DNA from: Pseudomonas sp. MYb327
GTDB taxonomy: Bacteria; Pseudomonadota; Gammaproteobacteria; Pseudomonadales; Pseudomonadaceae
DNA: 64,000 bases
NCBI RefSeq assembly: GCF_040438925.1
Contig: NZ_CP159258.1
Span: 1,936,001-2,000,000 of the forward strand
Direction of reading: 5' to 3'
The notes beneath the pieces were generated by a model. It did no database searches, had not been told where the DNA came from, and saw only the letters and a program-made list of their open reading frames with translations. Positions 8,851 through 19,143 of the stretch are shown piece after piece. How positions within the stretch are numbered: the first letter of the stretch is position 1; each line of letters starts with the position of its first letter. The position numbers and the translations under genes are program-made.

Positions 8851-9180
8851 GACGTTTCCTTCCGATACAGGGGTGATGGCGCTCATCTTGAACAGGTCAG
8901 TCGCAAATAAAAAATTCGGCTTCGTGATTTGAAAGATCGAAACAAATGATACCTGGCTGGGGTGTTTGTGTTTGCGCTGACGTTTGGTTGTTTACCGGGG
9001 AGTACGCGATTCATCCGGAAGTCGGTGTCAGCATGTGGCGACCGGCAGTGTCGAATTGACCATCGCTTCGCCAGCAAGCCGGCTCCTACAGTTTTATGCC
9101 ATGCCCTTCCAGCATGTATCCCGCATTTTTGTAGGAGCTGGCTTGCCAGCGATAGCGGTGTAACTGTCGACCAGAAGGCC
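8851..9180. other. Intergenic region with REP pair
   Basis: About 330 bp between the tiny ORF and the pauB-like gene. The half near 9061-9157 is a REP pair; the rest is moderately AT-rich and could hold the promoter of the tiny ORF/hydrolase pair. No other gene seen. Confidence 0.5.
9061..9157. repeat. REP pair downstream of the pauB-like gene
   Basis: Inverted REP cores (GCCAGCAAGCCGGCTCCTAC and GTAGGAGCTGGCTTGCCAGC) are separated by about 40 bp. They may form the 3' hairpin of the pauAB transcript. Confidence 0.85.
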
Positions 9181-10467
9181 TCAGCGCAATCGCTCCAGCA
9201 TCTGGTAGTACCACATGCCAGCCGCCAGCATCGGGTTGCCGAGCAGGTCGCCCATGGGCACACGAATGTGCTGGCACGCGGCGAAGGTGTCGAAGTGCTC
9301 CAGTTGCCCGGTGATCGCGCGACCCATGATTTCGCCCATGATGTGTGTGGTGGCGATGCCGTGGCCGGAATAGCCCTGGCAATACCAGACGTTGTCCGAG
9401 AGCTTGCCCAGTTGCGGAATGCGGTTGATCACGATGCCCATCGCGCAGCTCCACTGGAAATCGATGGCCACGCCTTTCAGCGCCGGGAACGTCTGCTCGA
9501 TGCACGGGCGCAGTTCACCAGCAATGTCGCGTGAATCCTTGCCGCTGTAATTGGCGCCACCGCCGAACAGCAGGCGACCGTCGGCAGTCAGGCGGTAGTA
9601 GTCGAGCACGAAGCGGCAGTCGTAGACGGCCAGGTCTTGCGGGTTGATCTGTTTGGCCAAATCCCCCAGCGGCGCGGTGGTGACGATGCCGCCCATGGCC
9701 GGGAAGATCTTGCCCTTGAGCTTGCCCGGTTCCAGTTTGTGGTAGACGTCGCCAGCCAGCAGCACCTGGTTGGCGTCGATACGTCCGTGGGCGGTGCGCA
9801 CGCCCGGTTTGTCGCCGTGAATGATCTCCAGCACTTCGCTGTTTTCGAAGATCAGCGCACCGAGGCTTTCGGCCGCCCGGGCTTCGCCGATGCACAGGTT
9901 GAGCGGATGCAGGTGCATGTTGCGGGTGTTCTTGATCGCACCGTGATACAGATCGCTTTGCAGCAGGTCGCGCACTTGGCTGCGGTCGAGCAGGCTGACT
10001 TCGTCGCCCATGCCACGGCGCACGGCTTCGTCGTAATCCTTGCGCAAACCGTCCATGTGGCTCGGCTTGTATGCGGCGTGCAGGTGGCCGTGCTTTAGGT
10101 CGCAGGCGATGGCGTATTTTTCCACCCGCTGCTTAATGATCTGATGCCCACGCCAGCGCAGGTGCCAGATGAAATCATCGACCTCCTCGCCGATGGTGCG
10201 GCGCATCTGCTTACGCATGGCTTCGTCGCCGGACAGGCTGCCGGTGACCTGCCCGCCGTTGCGCCCAGTGGCGCCCCAGCCGATTTTATGGCTTTCGACG
10301 ATGGCGACTTTCAGGCCTTTTTCAGCCAGTTCCACTGCCGTGGCGACGCCGGTGAAACCGCCGCCGATGATCACCACGTCGACGCGGTGATTGCCTCGCA
10401 GGGTCGGGTAATTGGTTTCGTGATTGAGGGTGGCGGTGTAGTAGGAATTGCAGCGTTGGGTAGTCAT
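9181..10467 (-). CDS. FAD-dependent gamma-glutamylputrescine oxidase-like protein
   Basis: This 428-aa DAO-family flavoprotein has the dinucleotide-binding motif IIGGGFTG (about residues 33-40), acidic Glu58 closing the beta-alpha-beta fold, and GATGRNGG (65-72). It matches PuuB/PauB, which oxidises gamma-glutamylated putrescine or other polyamines to the aldehyde with release of ammonia and H2O2. It lies 148 bp downstream of a gamma-glutamylpolyamine synthetase gene, supporting the assignment. Pseudomonads carry several PauB paralogues, so the exact one is not named. Confidence 0.85.
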   Translation of the reverse strand: MTTQRCNSYYTATLNHETNYPTLRGNHRVDVVIIGGGFTGVATAVELAEKGLKVAIVESHKIGWGATGRNGGQVTGSLSGDEAMRKQMRRTIGEEVDDFIWHLRWRGHQIIKQRVEKYAIACDLKHGHLHAAYKPSHMDGLRKDYDEAVRRGMGDEVSLLDRSQVRDLLQSDLYHGAIKNTRNMHLHPLNLCIGEARAAESLGALIFENSEVLEIIHGDKPGVRTAHGRIDANQVLLAGDVYHKLEPGKLKGKIFPAMGGIVTTAPLGDLAKQINPQDLAVYDCRFVLDYYRLTADGRLLFGGGANYSGKDSRDIAGELRPCIEQTFPALKGVAIDFQWSCAMGIVINRIPQLGKLSDNVWYCQGYSGHGIATTHIMGEIMGRAITGQLEHFDTFAACQHIRVPMGDLLGNPMLAAGMWYYQMLERLR

Positions 10468-10511
10468 GTCAGTGTCCAGGCAGAGAGGGTGGTAGAGCTA
10501 GCACGACCCTT

Positions 10512-10600
10512 GGGGGAGCGAGCCGGCTCGCGATGAGGTCAGCACATTCGGCACTTGGGGTGACGGATGCACCGCTATCGCGAGCAGGCTCGCTCCCACA
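10512..10600. repeat. REP pair between pauA-like and pauB-like genes
   Basis: Inverted GGGAGCGAGCCGGCTCGCGA and TCGCGAGCAGGCTCGCTCCC cores are separated by about 45 bp, of the GCGAGC subtype. Confidence 0.85.
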
Positions 10601-10615
10601 GAGGGACGGAGCGGT

Positions 10616-11980
10616 TCAGGCCTCAGTCAAATACCAACGCCAGTCCTGCTCACCTACTTCCGCCATGAATTGCCGATACTCGGCACGCTTCACCGCCAGA
10701 TACACCCCAAGAAATTCCTGCCCCAATGCATCCCGCGCCCATGCCGAATTTTCCAGTGCCGTCAGCGACGTCAGCCAGTCAGTCGGCAGCAGTTCGGTCG
10801 CCTGCGCGTAGCCGTTGCCTTCCACCGGTTCACCTGGATCGAGGTTTTCACGGATGCCGCGATGAATGCCCGCCAGAATCGCGGCCGCCGCCAGATACGG
10901 GTTGGCGTCGGCACCGCAGATACGGTGTTCGATATGCCGACTGTTGGCCGGACCACCGGGTACACGCAAACTCACCGTGCGGTTATCGACGCCCCAGGTC
11001 GGGGCCAGCGGCGCATAGCTGTTGGCCTGGAAACGCCGGTAGGAGTTGGCATTGGGGCAAAACATCAACAACGAATCCAGCAGCGAGGCGAGCATGCCGC
11101 CGATGGCCGTGCGCAGCAGCGGCGTGCCAGCCGGGTTCTCGGAGGCGAACAAGTTGCGCCCTTCGGCATCGGCGATGCTGACGTGCATGTGCATCCCGGT
11201 GCCCGCCAAATGGTCGAAGGGTTTGGCCATGAACGTCGCCTGCATGCCGTGCTTGTGGGCGACGGCTTTCACCAGTCGCTTGTAACGTACGGCCTGATCC
11301 ATCGCCATCAAGGCATCGCCGTGTTCAAGGGTGATTTCCACTTGCCCGGGGGCGTATTCGGAAATCGCCGTGCGCGCCGGAATGCCGTGGAGTTTGCACG
11401 CCGCATAGAGGTCGGCGAGGAACGGCTCAATTTGCTCCAGCTCACGCAGGCCATAGACCTGAGTGTGTCGCGGTCGACCGCCGTCGGCGTCCAGTGCGGG
11501 TTGCGGGCGACCGTTGTGATCGCGTTTGGCGTCCAGCAAATAGAACTCCAGCTCGCACGCCATCACCGGGTGGTAACCCTCGGCTTTCAAGCCATCGATG
11601 ACCTTGATCAGCAGATGACGCGGGTCGGCAATGCTGGCGGGCATGCCTTCTTGCGGGTGCATGCTGACTTGCACCGCCGCCGTCGGAATCTGCCGCCAGG
11701 GCAAGCGCACCAGGCTGCCTTCGAGCGGGTAGGCGCGACAGTCGATGTCGCCCACGTCCCAGACCAGCCCGGAGTTCTCGACGTCTTCACCCTGCAAGGT
11801 CAGGCCGAGAATGGTGCTGGGCAGCGGTCGACCGCTTTCATACACCGCCAGCAGCTCCTCGCGGTGCAGCAACTTGCCGCGCGGTACGCCGTTGGCATCG
11901 AGAATGAACAACTCGATCATGTCGATATCGGGGTTGTTCGCCAAAAAATTTTGGGCGTCTTCAAGGGCTGCGAATTTCAT
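10616..11980 (-). CDS. Gamma-glutamylpolyamine synthetase (glutamine-synthetase family)
   Basis: This 454-aa protein has the glutamine synthetase fold: N-terminal beta-grasp segment (IDMIELFILDANGVPRGKLL), the metal-binding stretch MACELEFYLLD, the KPFDHLAGTGMHMHVS ATP/metal loop and NRTVSLRVPGG near the active site. The acceptor site differs from true GlnA, and the sequence resembles PuuA/PauA, which ligate glutamate to putrescine or other amines using ATP. With the downstream oxidase it forms the first two steps of the gamma-glutamyl polyamine route, probably under the PauR-like repressor. Several PauA paralogues exist, so no symbol is given. Confidence 0.87.
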   Translation of the reverse strand: MKFAALEDAQNFLANNPDIDMIELFILDANGVPRGKLLHREELLAVYESGRPLPSTILGLTLQGEDVENSGLVWDVGDIDCRAYPLEGSLVRLPWRQIPTAAVQVSMHPQEGMPASIADPRHLLIKVIDGLKAEGYHPVMACELEFYLLDAKRDHNGRPQPALDADGGRPRHTQVYGLRELEQIEPFLADLYAACKLHGIPARTAISEYAPGQVEITLEHGDALMAMDQAVRYKRLVKAVAHKHGMQATFMAKPFDHLAGTGMHMHVSIADAEGRNLFASENPAGTPLLRTAIGGMLASLLDSLLMFCPNANSYRRFQANSYAPLAPTWGVDNRTVSLRVPGGPANSRHIEHRICGADANPYLAAAAILAGIHRGIRENLDPGEPVEGNGYAQATELLPTDWLTSLTALENSAWARDALGQEFLGVYLAVKRAEYRQFMAEVGEQDWRWYLTEA

Positions 11981-12369
11981 TGTTCGTCACTCACGTTGGC
12001 GTCCCGCGGACGCACGGATTCAGGCCACGACACGACGGCGGATAAAAATCCGGAGCGTGCTGGCAGCGATAGCGAAAAAAGGCAGGGCTCTATGCGTCGT
12101 GGACGCAATCAGGCGAGCAGGGTGCTATCCGGCGGGCGTGCGGAGTGACGCAGTTTTGAGCGGCGCAAGGCCATGGGCAGGTTGACGATGCGTTTCATGA
12201 GGCAATGCCTTGCGCGACCACCGGGGAGGTGGTCAGGGTCGAGACGTGTTGCTCTGACGGGGCAGTGCTCATGAATGTTTCCAATAGCGGAAAACGTCGG
12301 TGGCGGATGACAAGCCATCCGCGGGTGACTGGATACTAGGGGTGAAAATGAAAGCTGTAAATGTCTGTT
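11981..12369. other. Upstream region of the pauA-like gene with two tiny overlapping ORFs
   Basis: This 389-bp stretch has no recognised gene. On the minus strand a 25-codon frame (12272-12195, GGAAA before its ATG) overlaps a 29-codon Arg-rich frame (12198-12109, MKRIVNLPMALRRSKLRHSA) by ATGA. They end about 130 bp before the pauA-like start. They could be leader peptides or chance; the pauA promoter must lie in this region. Confidence 0.3.
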
Positions 12370-13728
12370 TCAGCGCAAGAGGTGAACGCCCATCCCGATC
12401 ACCCCACAACTGACCAGCACTTCAATGACGCCGCGCTTGAAGCGAAACAAGGCCATCGCCGCTGCCAGCGCGATCAGCAGCGAAGGCCAATCCAAGTGTC
12501 CGGCGAAGCCTTTGGGCCACAACACGTGGTAGCCGAAAAAGCACGCCAGATTAAGAATCACGCCGACCACCGCCGCCGTAATGGCCGTCAACGGCGCGGT
12601 GAATTTGAGTTCATTGTGCGTCGATTCCACCAGCGGCCCGCCAGCGAGGATGAACAGGAACGAAGGCAGGAAGGTGAACCAGGTCACCAGCATGGCCGCT
12701 ACGACGCCGGCGCCGAAGACTTGATCAGGGCCGAATACTTGATGAACGTAGCCGCCGATAAAACCGACGAAGGCCACGACCATGATCAGTGGCCCGGGTG
12801 TGGTTTCGCCGAGCGCCAGGCCATCGATCATCTGAGTCGGCGTGAGCCAGCCATAGTGACCCACCGCGCCCTGATACACATAAGGCAGCACTGCGTAGGC
12901 GCCGCCGAACGTCAGCAACGCCGCTTTGGTAAAGAACCAGCCCATCTGCGTCAGTGTACCTTCCCAGCCGAACAGGCTGGTGAGGGCGGCCATCGGCAGC
13001 GTCCACAACACTGCGCCAATGAGCGCAAGACGCAGCAATTTTCCGCCACTGAAGCGGGCGTGATCGGGTGTCGGTGTGTCGTCATCGATAAGGGCCGGGC
13101 CGAAGGATTTCTGCGCGGCACTGTGGCCACCGGTCCTGAATTTTTCGGGCGCCAGGCGCCCGCCGAAGTAACCGATGATGGCCGCCCCTAACACGATCAA
13201 GGGAAACGGTACGTTGAGTGCAAAGATGGCCACGAATGATGCGGCGGCGATGCCCCACATCCAGGCGTTTTTCAATGCGCGGGAGCCGATACGGTGCGCC
13301 GCCTGCAACACAATGGCCGTCACCGCAGGCTTGATCCCGTAAAACAGCCCGGCCACCACGGGCACTTCACCGAAGGCGATGTAAACCCAGGACAAGGCAA
13401 TCAGGATGAACAACGACGGCAGCACGAACAGCGCGCCGGCGATCACGCCGCCCCAGGTCCGGTGCATCAGCCAGCCAATGTAGGTCGCCAGTTGCTGTGC
13501 CTCGGGGCCGGGCAGCAACATGCAATAGTTGAGCGCATGCAGAAAACGCCGCTCGGAAATCCAGCGTCGGCGCTCGACCAACTCCTGATGCATGATCGAA
13601 ATTTGCCCCGCCGGCCCGCCGAAACTGATGAAGCCGAGCTTGAGCCAGAAGCGGAACGCTTCTCGAAGGCTGATTGCCGCTGGTTTGGCGGGTTCTGGCA
13701 GGCTGTCCGGAGAAGGCGTGAGGCTCAA
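12370..13728 (-). CDS. chrA: Chromate transporter, long CHR family
   Basis: This 452-aa inner-membrane protein is built from two homologous CHR domains. The first contains [20 protein letters not shown] and [16 protein letters not shown]; the second contains [19 protein letters not shown] and [17 protein letters not shown]. Ten or more hydrophobic helices are visible. Long CHR proteins export chromate (CrO4 2-), giving resistance, although some handle sulfate. No chrB regulator is adjacent. The gene lies 73 bp downstream of moaE on the same strand, so read-through is possible. Confidence 0.9.
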   Translation of the reverse strand: MSLTPSPDSLPEPAKPAAISLREAFRFWLKLGFISFGGPAGQISIMHQELVERRRWISERRFLHALNYCMLLPGPEAQQLATYIGWLMHRTWGGVIAGALFVLPSLFILIALSWVYIAFGEVPVVAGLFYGIKPAVTAIVLQAAHRIGSRALKNAWMWGIAAASFVAIFALNVPFPLIVLGAAIIGYFGGRLAPEKFRTGGHSAAQKSFGPALIDDDTPTPDHARFSGGKLLRLALIGAVLWTLPMAALTSLFGWEGTLTQMGWFFTKAALLTFGGAYAVLPYVYQGAVGHYGWLTPTQMIDGLALGETTPGPLIMVVAFVGFIGGYVHQVFGPDQVFGAGVVAAMLVTWFTFLPSFLFILAGGPLVESTHNELKFTAPLTAITAAVVGVILNLACFFGYHVLWPKGFAGHLDWPSLLIALAAAMALFRFKRGVIEVLVSCGVIGMGVHLLR

Positions 13729-13801
13729 GCAGAGGTTCCTTGCGAAGACGCTTCGAGCCAGTGACTTTAGCCATGATGCCGTGCTTTGGGTAGTCGGATT
13801 A

Positions 13802-14257
13802 TTAGTCCGTCACCCAGCGATCAGCCGCAGAGCGGTCGCTGTGCCGGGCATCGACCCAACGTACGCCAGAGGCCACATCTTCACGTTTCCAGAACGGTGC
13901 ATCGGTTTTCAGATAATCCATGATGAACGCGCAGGCCTCGAATGCCGCCTGACGGTGCTGGCTGCTCACACCGACAAACACAATAGGATCAGTGACCGAC
14001 AACTGGCCGATCCGGTGCACGATCTGCACAGCCTTGAGCGGCCATCGGCTCTTGGCGTTGTCGATGATCTTTTGCAGCGAGCGTTCGGTCATGCCGGGGT
14101 AGTGTTCGAGAAACAGGCTGGCAACTTCCTCGCCCTGGTTGATATCACGCACATAGCCGACGAAGTTGACCACGGCGCCGACGCCGGGTTCTTTCGCGTG
14201 GAGGTGCTCGATCAACTGGCCGCTGTCGAAGGCCTTGTACTGGACGCTGACAGTCAT
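13802..14257 (-). CDS. moaE: Molybdopterin synthase large subunit
   Basis: This 151-aa MoaE transfers sulfur from the MoaD thiocarboxylate to cyclic pyranopterin monophosphate, making molybdopterin. Characteristic segments are VGYVRDINQGEEVASLFLEHYPGMTE (given here in part), VQIVHRIGQL, FVGVSSQHRQAAFEAC and the C-terminal APFWKRE with the catalytic-region lysine. It starts 3 bp after moaD, so the two subunits are co-translated. Confidence 0.95.
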   Translation of the reverse strand: MTVSVQYKAFDSGQLIEHLHAKEPGVGAVVNFVGYVRDINQGEEVASLFLEHYPGMTERSLQKIIDNAKSRWPLKAVQIVHRIGQLSVTDPIVFVGVSSQHRQAAFEACAFIMDYLKTDAPFWKREDVASGVRWVDARHSDRSAADRWVTD

Positions 14258-14260
14258 GCT

Positions 14261-14512
14261 TCAGCCCCCGGTGACGGGTGGAAAAAAAGCAATCTCGTCA
14301 AAGTCCTCAATCGTCCGATGCGGATGGCACAGTTCCTGGTTCAGCGCGCACATCAGATTGTTTTCGCCCAGTACGCTGTTCCACATTTCGCCGCGGGCCA
14401 TGAGCAATTGACGGACGTCCTCGATGGTCTTGAGGCTGGCGGTCAGGGCCAGTTTTTCCCCACCGAGGTTGAGCTGCTCGCGATAACGGGCGAAGTAATT
14501 GATCAGAATCAT
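14261..14512 (-). CDS. moaD: Molybdopterin synthase small subunit (sulfur carrier)
   Basis: This 83-aa ubiquitin-fold protein ends in the diagnostic Gly-Gly (FFPPVTGG), which is adenylated and thiocarboxylated to supply sulfur to MoaE. Its ATG overlaps the moaC stop codon (ATGA), showing translational coupling in the moaCDE operon. Confidence 0.94.
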   Translation of the reverse strand: MILINYFARYREQLNLGGEKLALTASLKTIEDVRQLLMARGEMWNSVLGENNLMCALNQELCHPHRTIEDFDEIAFFPPVTGG

Positions 14513-15015
14513 TGTGCGTCCTCGAATTTGAAGTGCCCCGAGCGGCCACCTTGTTTACTGAGCAGGCGGACATCGTCGATGACCATGCCGCGATCCACCG
14601 CTTTGCACATGTCATAGAGGGTCAGCGCGGCGACGCTGACGGCGGTCAGCGCTTCCAGTTCCACACCGGTCTGGCCCTCGACGCGGCAGGTGCCGACGAT
14701 TTTTACGCTGTCCGGTGCGCAAGCCTTGAGTTCGACGTGGATCGAGCTGAGCAACAAGGTGTGGCACAGCGGGATCAGTTCTTGGGTTTTCTTGGCAGCC
14801 ATGATTCCGGCGATGCGCGCGACGGCGAACACATCGCCTTTAGGGTGGCCATCGCTCTGGATCAACTTCAGGGTTTCCGGGCGCATCCGCACCCAGGCCT
14901 GAGCTTGAGCCTCGCGCTGGGTCGATCGCTTGTCGCTGACATCGACCATGTTGGCGTGGCCGTGGCTGTCGAGATGGGTCAAGCCATTGGGCGGGGAATC
15001 GGAAGGGTCTGTCAC
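14509..15015 (-). CDS. moaC: Cyclic pyranopterin monophosphate synthase
   Basis: The GTG at 15015 preceded by AGGAG (spacing about 7) is the likely start, giving 168 aa with the canonical [18 protein letters not shown] opening. MoaC, with MoaA, makes cyclic pyranopterin monophosphate from GTP. Conserved stretches include [17 protein letters not shown], the [19 protein letters not shown] strand and [10 protein letters not shown]. It overlaps moaD and lies 43 bp after fdhD. moaA is not in the window. Confidence 0.94.
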   Translation of the reverse strand: MTDPSDSPPNGLTHLDSHGHANMVDVSDKRSTQREAQAQAWVRMRPETLKLIQSDGHPKGDVFAVARIAGIMAAKKTQELIPLCHTLLLSSIHVELKACAPDSVKIVGTCRVEGQTGVELEALTAVSVAALTLYDMCKAVDRGMVIDDVRLLSKQGGRSGHFKFEDAQ

Positions 15016-15058
15016 GGGTAACTCCTGCGCTGATGAGCGCGGTGGTCGAGTGGAGGCA

Positions 15059-15886
15059 TCATGCCGGGCTGTAGATGCGTGGCGCATTGCGATGGGGTAC
15101 GTGGATCAGGTTGAGACGATGTTTGATCGCCCACTGCACGGTCAGCGCCGTGGGTGCCGAAAGACTGACCAGCGTACCGAGCCGGGCCCTGACCGCCTTG
15201 TGAATCAGTTCCAGACTGCAACGACTGGTGACAACCGTAAAACCGCACCGGCTATCAATGCCGGCGTGCTGCAGGGCACCGATCAATTTATCCAGTGCGT
15301 TATGGCGGCCGATGTCTTCACGGCAAATAAGCGCAGAGCCGTGGGCATCGAAATACAGTGCAGCGTGCAGGGCGCCGCTGCTGCGGGCCATTTGCTGGGC
15401 CTGTTCGATACGCTCGCGAATACCGATGAAATGGTCGGCCGGGGGCAGCGGCACCGGGTCGAGAATTTGCAGTTGCGGCAACGCCTGTTCCAGCGCCTCT
15501 ACACCACAGAGGCCGCAGCCACTGGTGCCGGCCATTTGCCGTCGATGATCCTTCAGCGCCCAGAATGCACGGCTGGAGATCTGCACATCAGCCTGTACGG
15601 CCTGATCAAAATGGGTGAGGCGGATGTCGTAGATTTCGCTCTGGTCCTGCACGATGTTGTTGCTCACGCTGAAGCCACGGATGAAATCTTCGAGGTTGCC
15701 GGGCGACACCATCATCACCGCCTGACTCAAACCGTTGTAGGTAATCGCCAGGGCAATCTCAGAAGCCAGCGCTGCTTGAGAGACTGCCGCGCCGCTGTCG
15801 TATTCACGGAAGTTCACACTTTGTGGTGTCGGCGCGGGTGCATTGGTGTCGCTTCGATCAATAGGTTTTTTAACTTGGCACGGCAT
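15059..15886 (-). CDS. fdhD: Formate dehydrogenase accessory sulfurtransferase
   Basis: This 275-aa protein carries the CGLC motif (residues 124-127, in [13 protein letters not shown]) used by FdhD to pass sulfur from IscS to the Mo-bis-MGD cofactor of formate dehydrogenase. Further family features are [20 protein letters not shown], the [18 protein letters not shown] motif and the Ser/Thr-rich nucleotide-binding turn. It heads the fdhD-moaC-D-E run. No formate dehydrogenase structural gene is in the window. Confidence 0.94.
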   Translation of the reverse strand: MPCQVKKPIDRSDTNAPAPTPQSVNFREYDSGAAVSQAALASEIALAITYNGLSQAVMMVSPGNLEDFIRGFSVSNNIVQDQSEIYDIRLTHFDQAVQADVQISSRAFWALKDHRRQMAGTSGCGLCGVEALEQALPQLQILDPVPLPPADHFIGIRERIEQAQQMARSSGALHAALYFDAHGSALICREDIGRHNALDKLIGALQHAGIDSRCGFTVVTSRCSLELIHKAVRARLGTLVSLSAPTALTVQWAIKHRLNLIHVPHRNAPRIYSPA

Positions 15887-16028
15887 GAAAAGAACCTCGA
15901 AGCGCTGAAGTGAGTTCAGGCTACGGGTAACTTTTCAGAGCGTCCAATCGCTTGTTCCGATGCGCTGATTGGTGAGATCTATCGTTGCGGCCGAAGTGTG
16001 TTTAGTTGGTTTTTTATAACCGATTGAA

Positions 16029-16919
16029 TTAGTTCTTTGCTGGAAATAACTGTCGCGCTTCAGCGAAACACTTCTCGGCAATCGCCGAGCGTGGTTCGGT
16101 TTTGCGCATGACCAAACCCAGCGGCGCGAGCACGCTGGCATCGGGCAAATTGATGAACGACAGGTGCTCAATCGGCTCTTCCAGACCGCTATCGAGCGGC
16201 ATGATCGCGCAGCAAAAACCTTCGTGGATCGCCTGCAGCAACTGATAAGTCGAGTCGCTTTCCATGATCGGCTGCGGGTCGAGCCCGCGGCTGCGGAAGC
16301 TCAGGTCGATGGATTTGCGGTAATGCATGCCGTTGCTGAGCATGCCCAGCGGCAACTCGGCGGCGTCCTCCCAGCTCATTTCGGTTCCTTCGAAGTGGAA
16401 GTGACGCGTGTCATACAGTAGGCCGACGCGGGTTTCGCCGATCTCGAAAAACTCGAAATAACTCGGGTTGACGTGGTCGAGGTAACACACGCCCAGGTCG
16501 AGTTGGTTGTTGCCCAGTCCTTCGATGATCTGGTCGGAACTGAGCGACGACAGGCTGAACTTCAGCTCGGGAAAGCTGCGCGAAAGCCCCTGAATGTAGC
16601 TGACCGGGTTGAAACTGCTGAGCGGCACCAGGCCCAGACGCAAGTTACCAACCAGTTGACCACGGCACGCGGCCGCTTCGGCGAACAAGCCGTCGTGGGC
16701 GGCCAGCAAGGTTCTGGCCCACGCCAATACACGTTCGCCGGCCTGGGTAAAACCTTCGAAACGCTGGCCGCGGGTGACCAGCACCAGATCCAGTTCATCC
16801 TCAAGGTTGCGCAGGCGCATGGACAGGGTCGGCTGGGTGATGTGGCAGCGCGCGGCGGCCTGGCCGAAGTGGCGGGTCTGCTCCAGGGCAATCAGGAACT
16901 TGAGTTGTTTGATGTCCAT
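16029..16919 (-). CDS. LysR-family transcriptional regulator
   Basis: This 296-aa protein has an N-terminal winged HTH (LIALEQTRHFGQAAARCHIT, residues 9-28) and a LysR substrate-binding domain from about residue 90. It lies between the fdhD-moaCDE run and the divergent moaB-moeA pair, so control of molybdenum-cofactor or formate metabolism genes is plausible but unproven. The regulator and moaB are divergent, with 285 bp between them. Confidence 0.85.
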   Translation of the reverse strand: MDIKQLKFLIALEQTRHFGQAAARCHITQPTLSMRLRNLEDELDLVLVTRGQRFEGFTQAGERVLAWARTLLAAHDGLFAEAAACRGQLVGNLRLGLVPLSSFNPVSYIQGLSRSFPELKFSLSSLSSDQIIEGLGNNQLDLGVCYLDHVNPSYFEFFEIGETRVGLLYDTRHFHFEGTEMSWEDAAELPLGMLSNGMHYRKSIDLSFRSRGLDPQPIMESDSTYQLLQAIHEGFCCAIMPLDSGLEEPIEHLSFINLPDASVLAPLGLVMRKTEPRSAIAEKCFAEARQLFPAKN

Positions 16920-16962
16920 GACGGCACCTGCTGACGGAGGGAATGTAGGGTAATTATTGAGT

Positions 16963-16989
16963 GTAGGAGCTGCCGAAGGCTGCTCCTAC
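16963..16989. repeat. Short REP-like hairpin
   Basis: GTAGGAGCTGCC, GAA loop, GGCTGCTCCTAC: a compact stem-loop with one mismatch, between the LysR gene and moaB. Confidence 0.6.
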
Positions 16990-17204
16990 AGGGGTTTGCG
17001 TTGGTTTAATTTCGAGGGACGATCTCACTGTTGTTTCTGTGCGTCCAATCAACTGTTTTTAAAGGTCTATCGATCAGCTCTATCACGCATGCGAATTGTT
17101 TGATAGATACGCTCGATAGTGTGGTTGGTTAGAGTGATTAGACAGTACTTGTTGCAGCGTTTTAGTCTCCGGAAGTTAGTTAATTATATCTGCCGGAGAA
17201 TTCC

Positions 17205-17744
17205 ATGAGCGCTAAACCGGATGCATTGTTTATCCCCTTGAATATTGCCGTGCTAACGGTCAGCGATACCCGTGAATATGCCAATGACACTTCCGGGCAA
17301 CTGTTGGTCAGCCGCTTGCTGGAGGCTGGGCACACCCTGAGCGAGCGCAACTTGCTCAAGGACGATCTGTACAAAATCCGTGCGCAGGTGGCGACCTGGA
17401 TTGCCGCTGAAAACATTCAAGTGGTGCTGATCACCGGCGGCACCGGGTTCACCGGCCGTGACAGCACACCCGAAGCGGTGGCCTGTTTGCTGGACAAGCA
17501 GATCGATGGTTTCGGCGAACTGTTCCGCGCAATTTCCATTCTTGATATCGGCACTTCCACCGTGCAAAGCCGCGCCCTGGCCGGGTTGGCCAATGGCACG
17601 CTGGTCTGCTGCCTGCCGGGCTCCACGGGTGCCTGCCGCACGGCGTGGGAAGGCATTCTCGCTGAGCAACTGGACGCCCGTCATCGGCCGTGCAATTTCG
17701 TCCCGCACCTCAAGCCTGTGCAAGCATGCGGGACTCGGGGATGA
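17205..17744 (+). CDS. moaB: Molybdenum cofactor biosynthesis protein B (molybdopterin adenylyltransferase-like)
   Basis: This 179-aa MoaB/MogA-family protein starts at an ATG with GGAG seven bases upstream. Conserved elements are [20 protein letters not shown] near the start, the nucleotide-binding [15 protein letters not shown] and the [17 protein letters not shown] loop. It binds and adenylylates molybdopterin or supports that step. It overlaps moeA by ATGA, so the two act in sequence and are co-translated. Confidence 0.93.
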   Translation: MSAKPDALFIPLNIAVLTVSDTREYANDTSGQLLVSRLLEAGHTLSERNLLKDDLYKIRAQVATWIAAENIQVVLITGGTGFTGRDSTPEAVACLLDKQIDGFGELFRAISILDIGTSTVQSRALAGLANGTLVCCLPGSTGACRTAWEGILAEQLDARHRPCNFVPHLKPVQACGTRG

Positions 17745-18946
17745 GTGTTTCTGCGCTGATGCCAGTGGGGGAGGCCATTGGTCGTCTGCTCGAGATGGCC
17801 GAGGCGCAACGATTGAAAGAAAGCCAAGCGGTGTCGTTGAGTGCGGCACGGCAACGGGTGTTGGCCAATGACCTGCTGGCCATCCTTGATCTACCGCCCT
17901 GGCCTAACAGCGCCATGGACGGTTATGCGCTGAATCTCGACGGCTGGGACAGTCAGCCCCTGCCGGTGTCGCAACACGTGTTTGCCGGTCAGGCCCCAGA
18001 AACTTTGGTCCCGGGAACCTGCGCGCGAATCTTCACCGGGGCCCCCGTACCAGCGGGGGCGAACTGCGTAGAGATGCAGGAAAACACGGAGGTTCTGGTT
18101 GACGGCCGGGTGAGGTTTAAGCAGCCGCTGAGCGAAGGCTGCAACATCCGCCCTCGAGGTCAGGAGAACCGCGCCGGGGACGTGTTGTTGCAGGCCGGCA
18201 AGCGTCTCGGACCGTTCGAACTGGCGGTCGCGGCGGCGCAGGGCTGCACCCATGTGCAGGTGGTGCGACGGCCACGGGTGGCGTTGCTGTCCACCGGGGA
18301 TGAACTGGTCGAGCCGGGCACGCCACTCAAGCCTGGCAGTATCTACAACAGCAATCGCACCTTGTTAAGTCATTGGCTAAGCGCGTTGGGTTGCGACGTC
18401 ATCGACATCGGCATTCTTCCCGACGAACCTCGGCAGACGCGGCTCAAACTGGAACAATTGCAGCAGTCGGCCGACCTGATTCTCTCCACGGGCGGAGTGT
18501 CCGCCGGGGATGCCGATTGCCTCGGCCAGGTGCTGCGCGAATGCGGTAAACCCCTGCTCTGGAAACTCGCGATCAAACCCGGCAAGCCGTTCACCGTGGG
18601 CCATTTTGGCAACGTGCCGGTGATGGGTTTGCCAGGTAATCCGGCTTCTGCCTTGGTGACGTTTGGCCTGTTGGCGCGGGCGTATCTGTTGCGGATTCAG
18701 GGCGTCGAAGACGTTGAGCCGTTGAGCTTTGCGATCACGGTGGGTTTCGCCTGGCCAAAACCGGGAAGTCGCCGGGAATACCTGCGGGCCAAACTCGAGG
18801 CGGGTCGTGCGGTGCTTTATCCAAACCAGAGTTCAGGCGTGTTGTTGAGCGCATCTTGGGCGGATGGATTGGTGGAGGTTTTGGAGGGGCGCACATTGCA
18901 AGTGGGCGATACGGCACGGTTTATCCCGTTCAACGAACTCTTCTGA
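17741..18946 (+). CDS. moeA: Molybdopterin molybdenumtransferase
   Basis: The ATG at 17741 overlaps the moaB stop and gives 401 aa, the usual MoeA length; the frame stays open upstream only because it overlaps moaB. Motifs: LPPWPNSAMDGYAL, IRPRGQENRAGD, the MPT-binding STGGVSAGDADCLGQ and the GLPGNPASALVTF loop, followed by the C-terminal beta-barrel domain. It inserts molybdate into adenylylated molybdopterin. Confidence 0.93.
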   Translation: MSVSALMPVGEAIGRLLEMAEAQRLKESQAVSLSAARQRVLANDLLAILDLPPWPNSAMDGYALNLDGWDSQPLPVSQHVFAGQAPETLVPGTCARIFTGAPVPAGANCVEMQENTEVLVDGRVRFKQPLSEGCNIRPRGQENRAGDVLLQAGKRLGPFELAVAAAQGCTHVQVVRRPRVALLSTGDELVEPGTPLKPGSIYNSNRTLLSHWLSALGCDVIDIGILPDEPRQTRLKLEQLQQSADLILSTGGVSAGDADCLGQVLRECGKPLLWKLAIKPGKPFTVGHFGNVPVMGLPGNPASALVTFGLLARAYLLRIQGVEDVEPLSFAITVGFAWPKPGSRREYLRAKLEAGRAVLYPNQSSGVLLSASWADGLVEVLEGRTLQVGDTARFIPFNELF

Positions 18947-19143
18947 ATACCCAAACCCTGTAGGAGCCGGCTTGCCAGCGATGGCGTCAGCACATTCAAC
19001 ATCGCGGTTGCCTGGTAGACCGCTATCGCGAGCAAGCTTGCTCCTACGGCATTTCGAGTCATTCACAATTCCCGCCTCCACCCTAAATCCCTGTAGGAGC
19101 TGGCTTGAACTGGTCAAGTAATCCCGGACACCGGTTACGGTGT

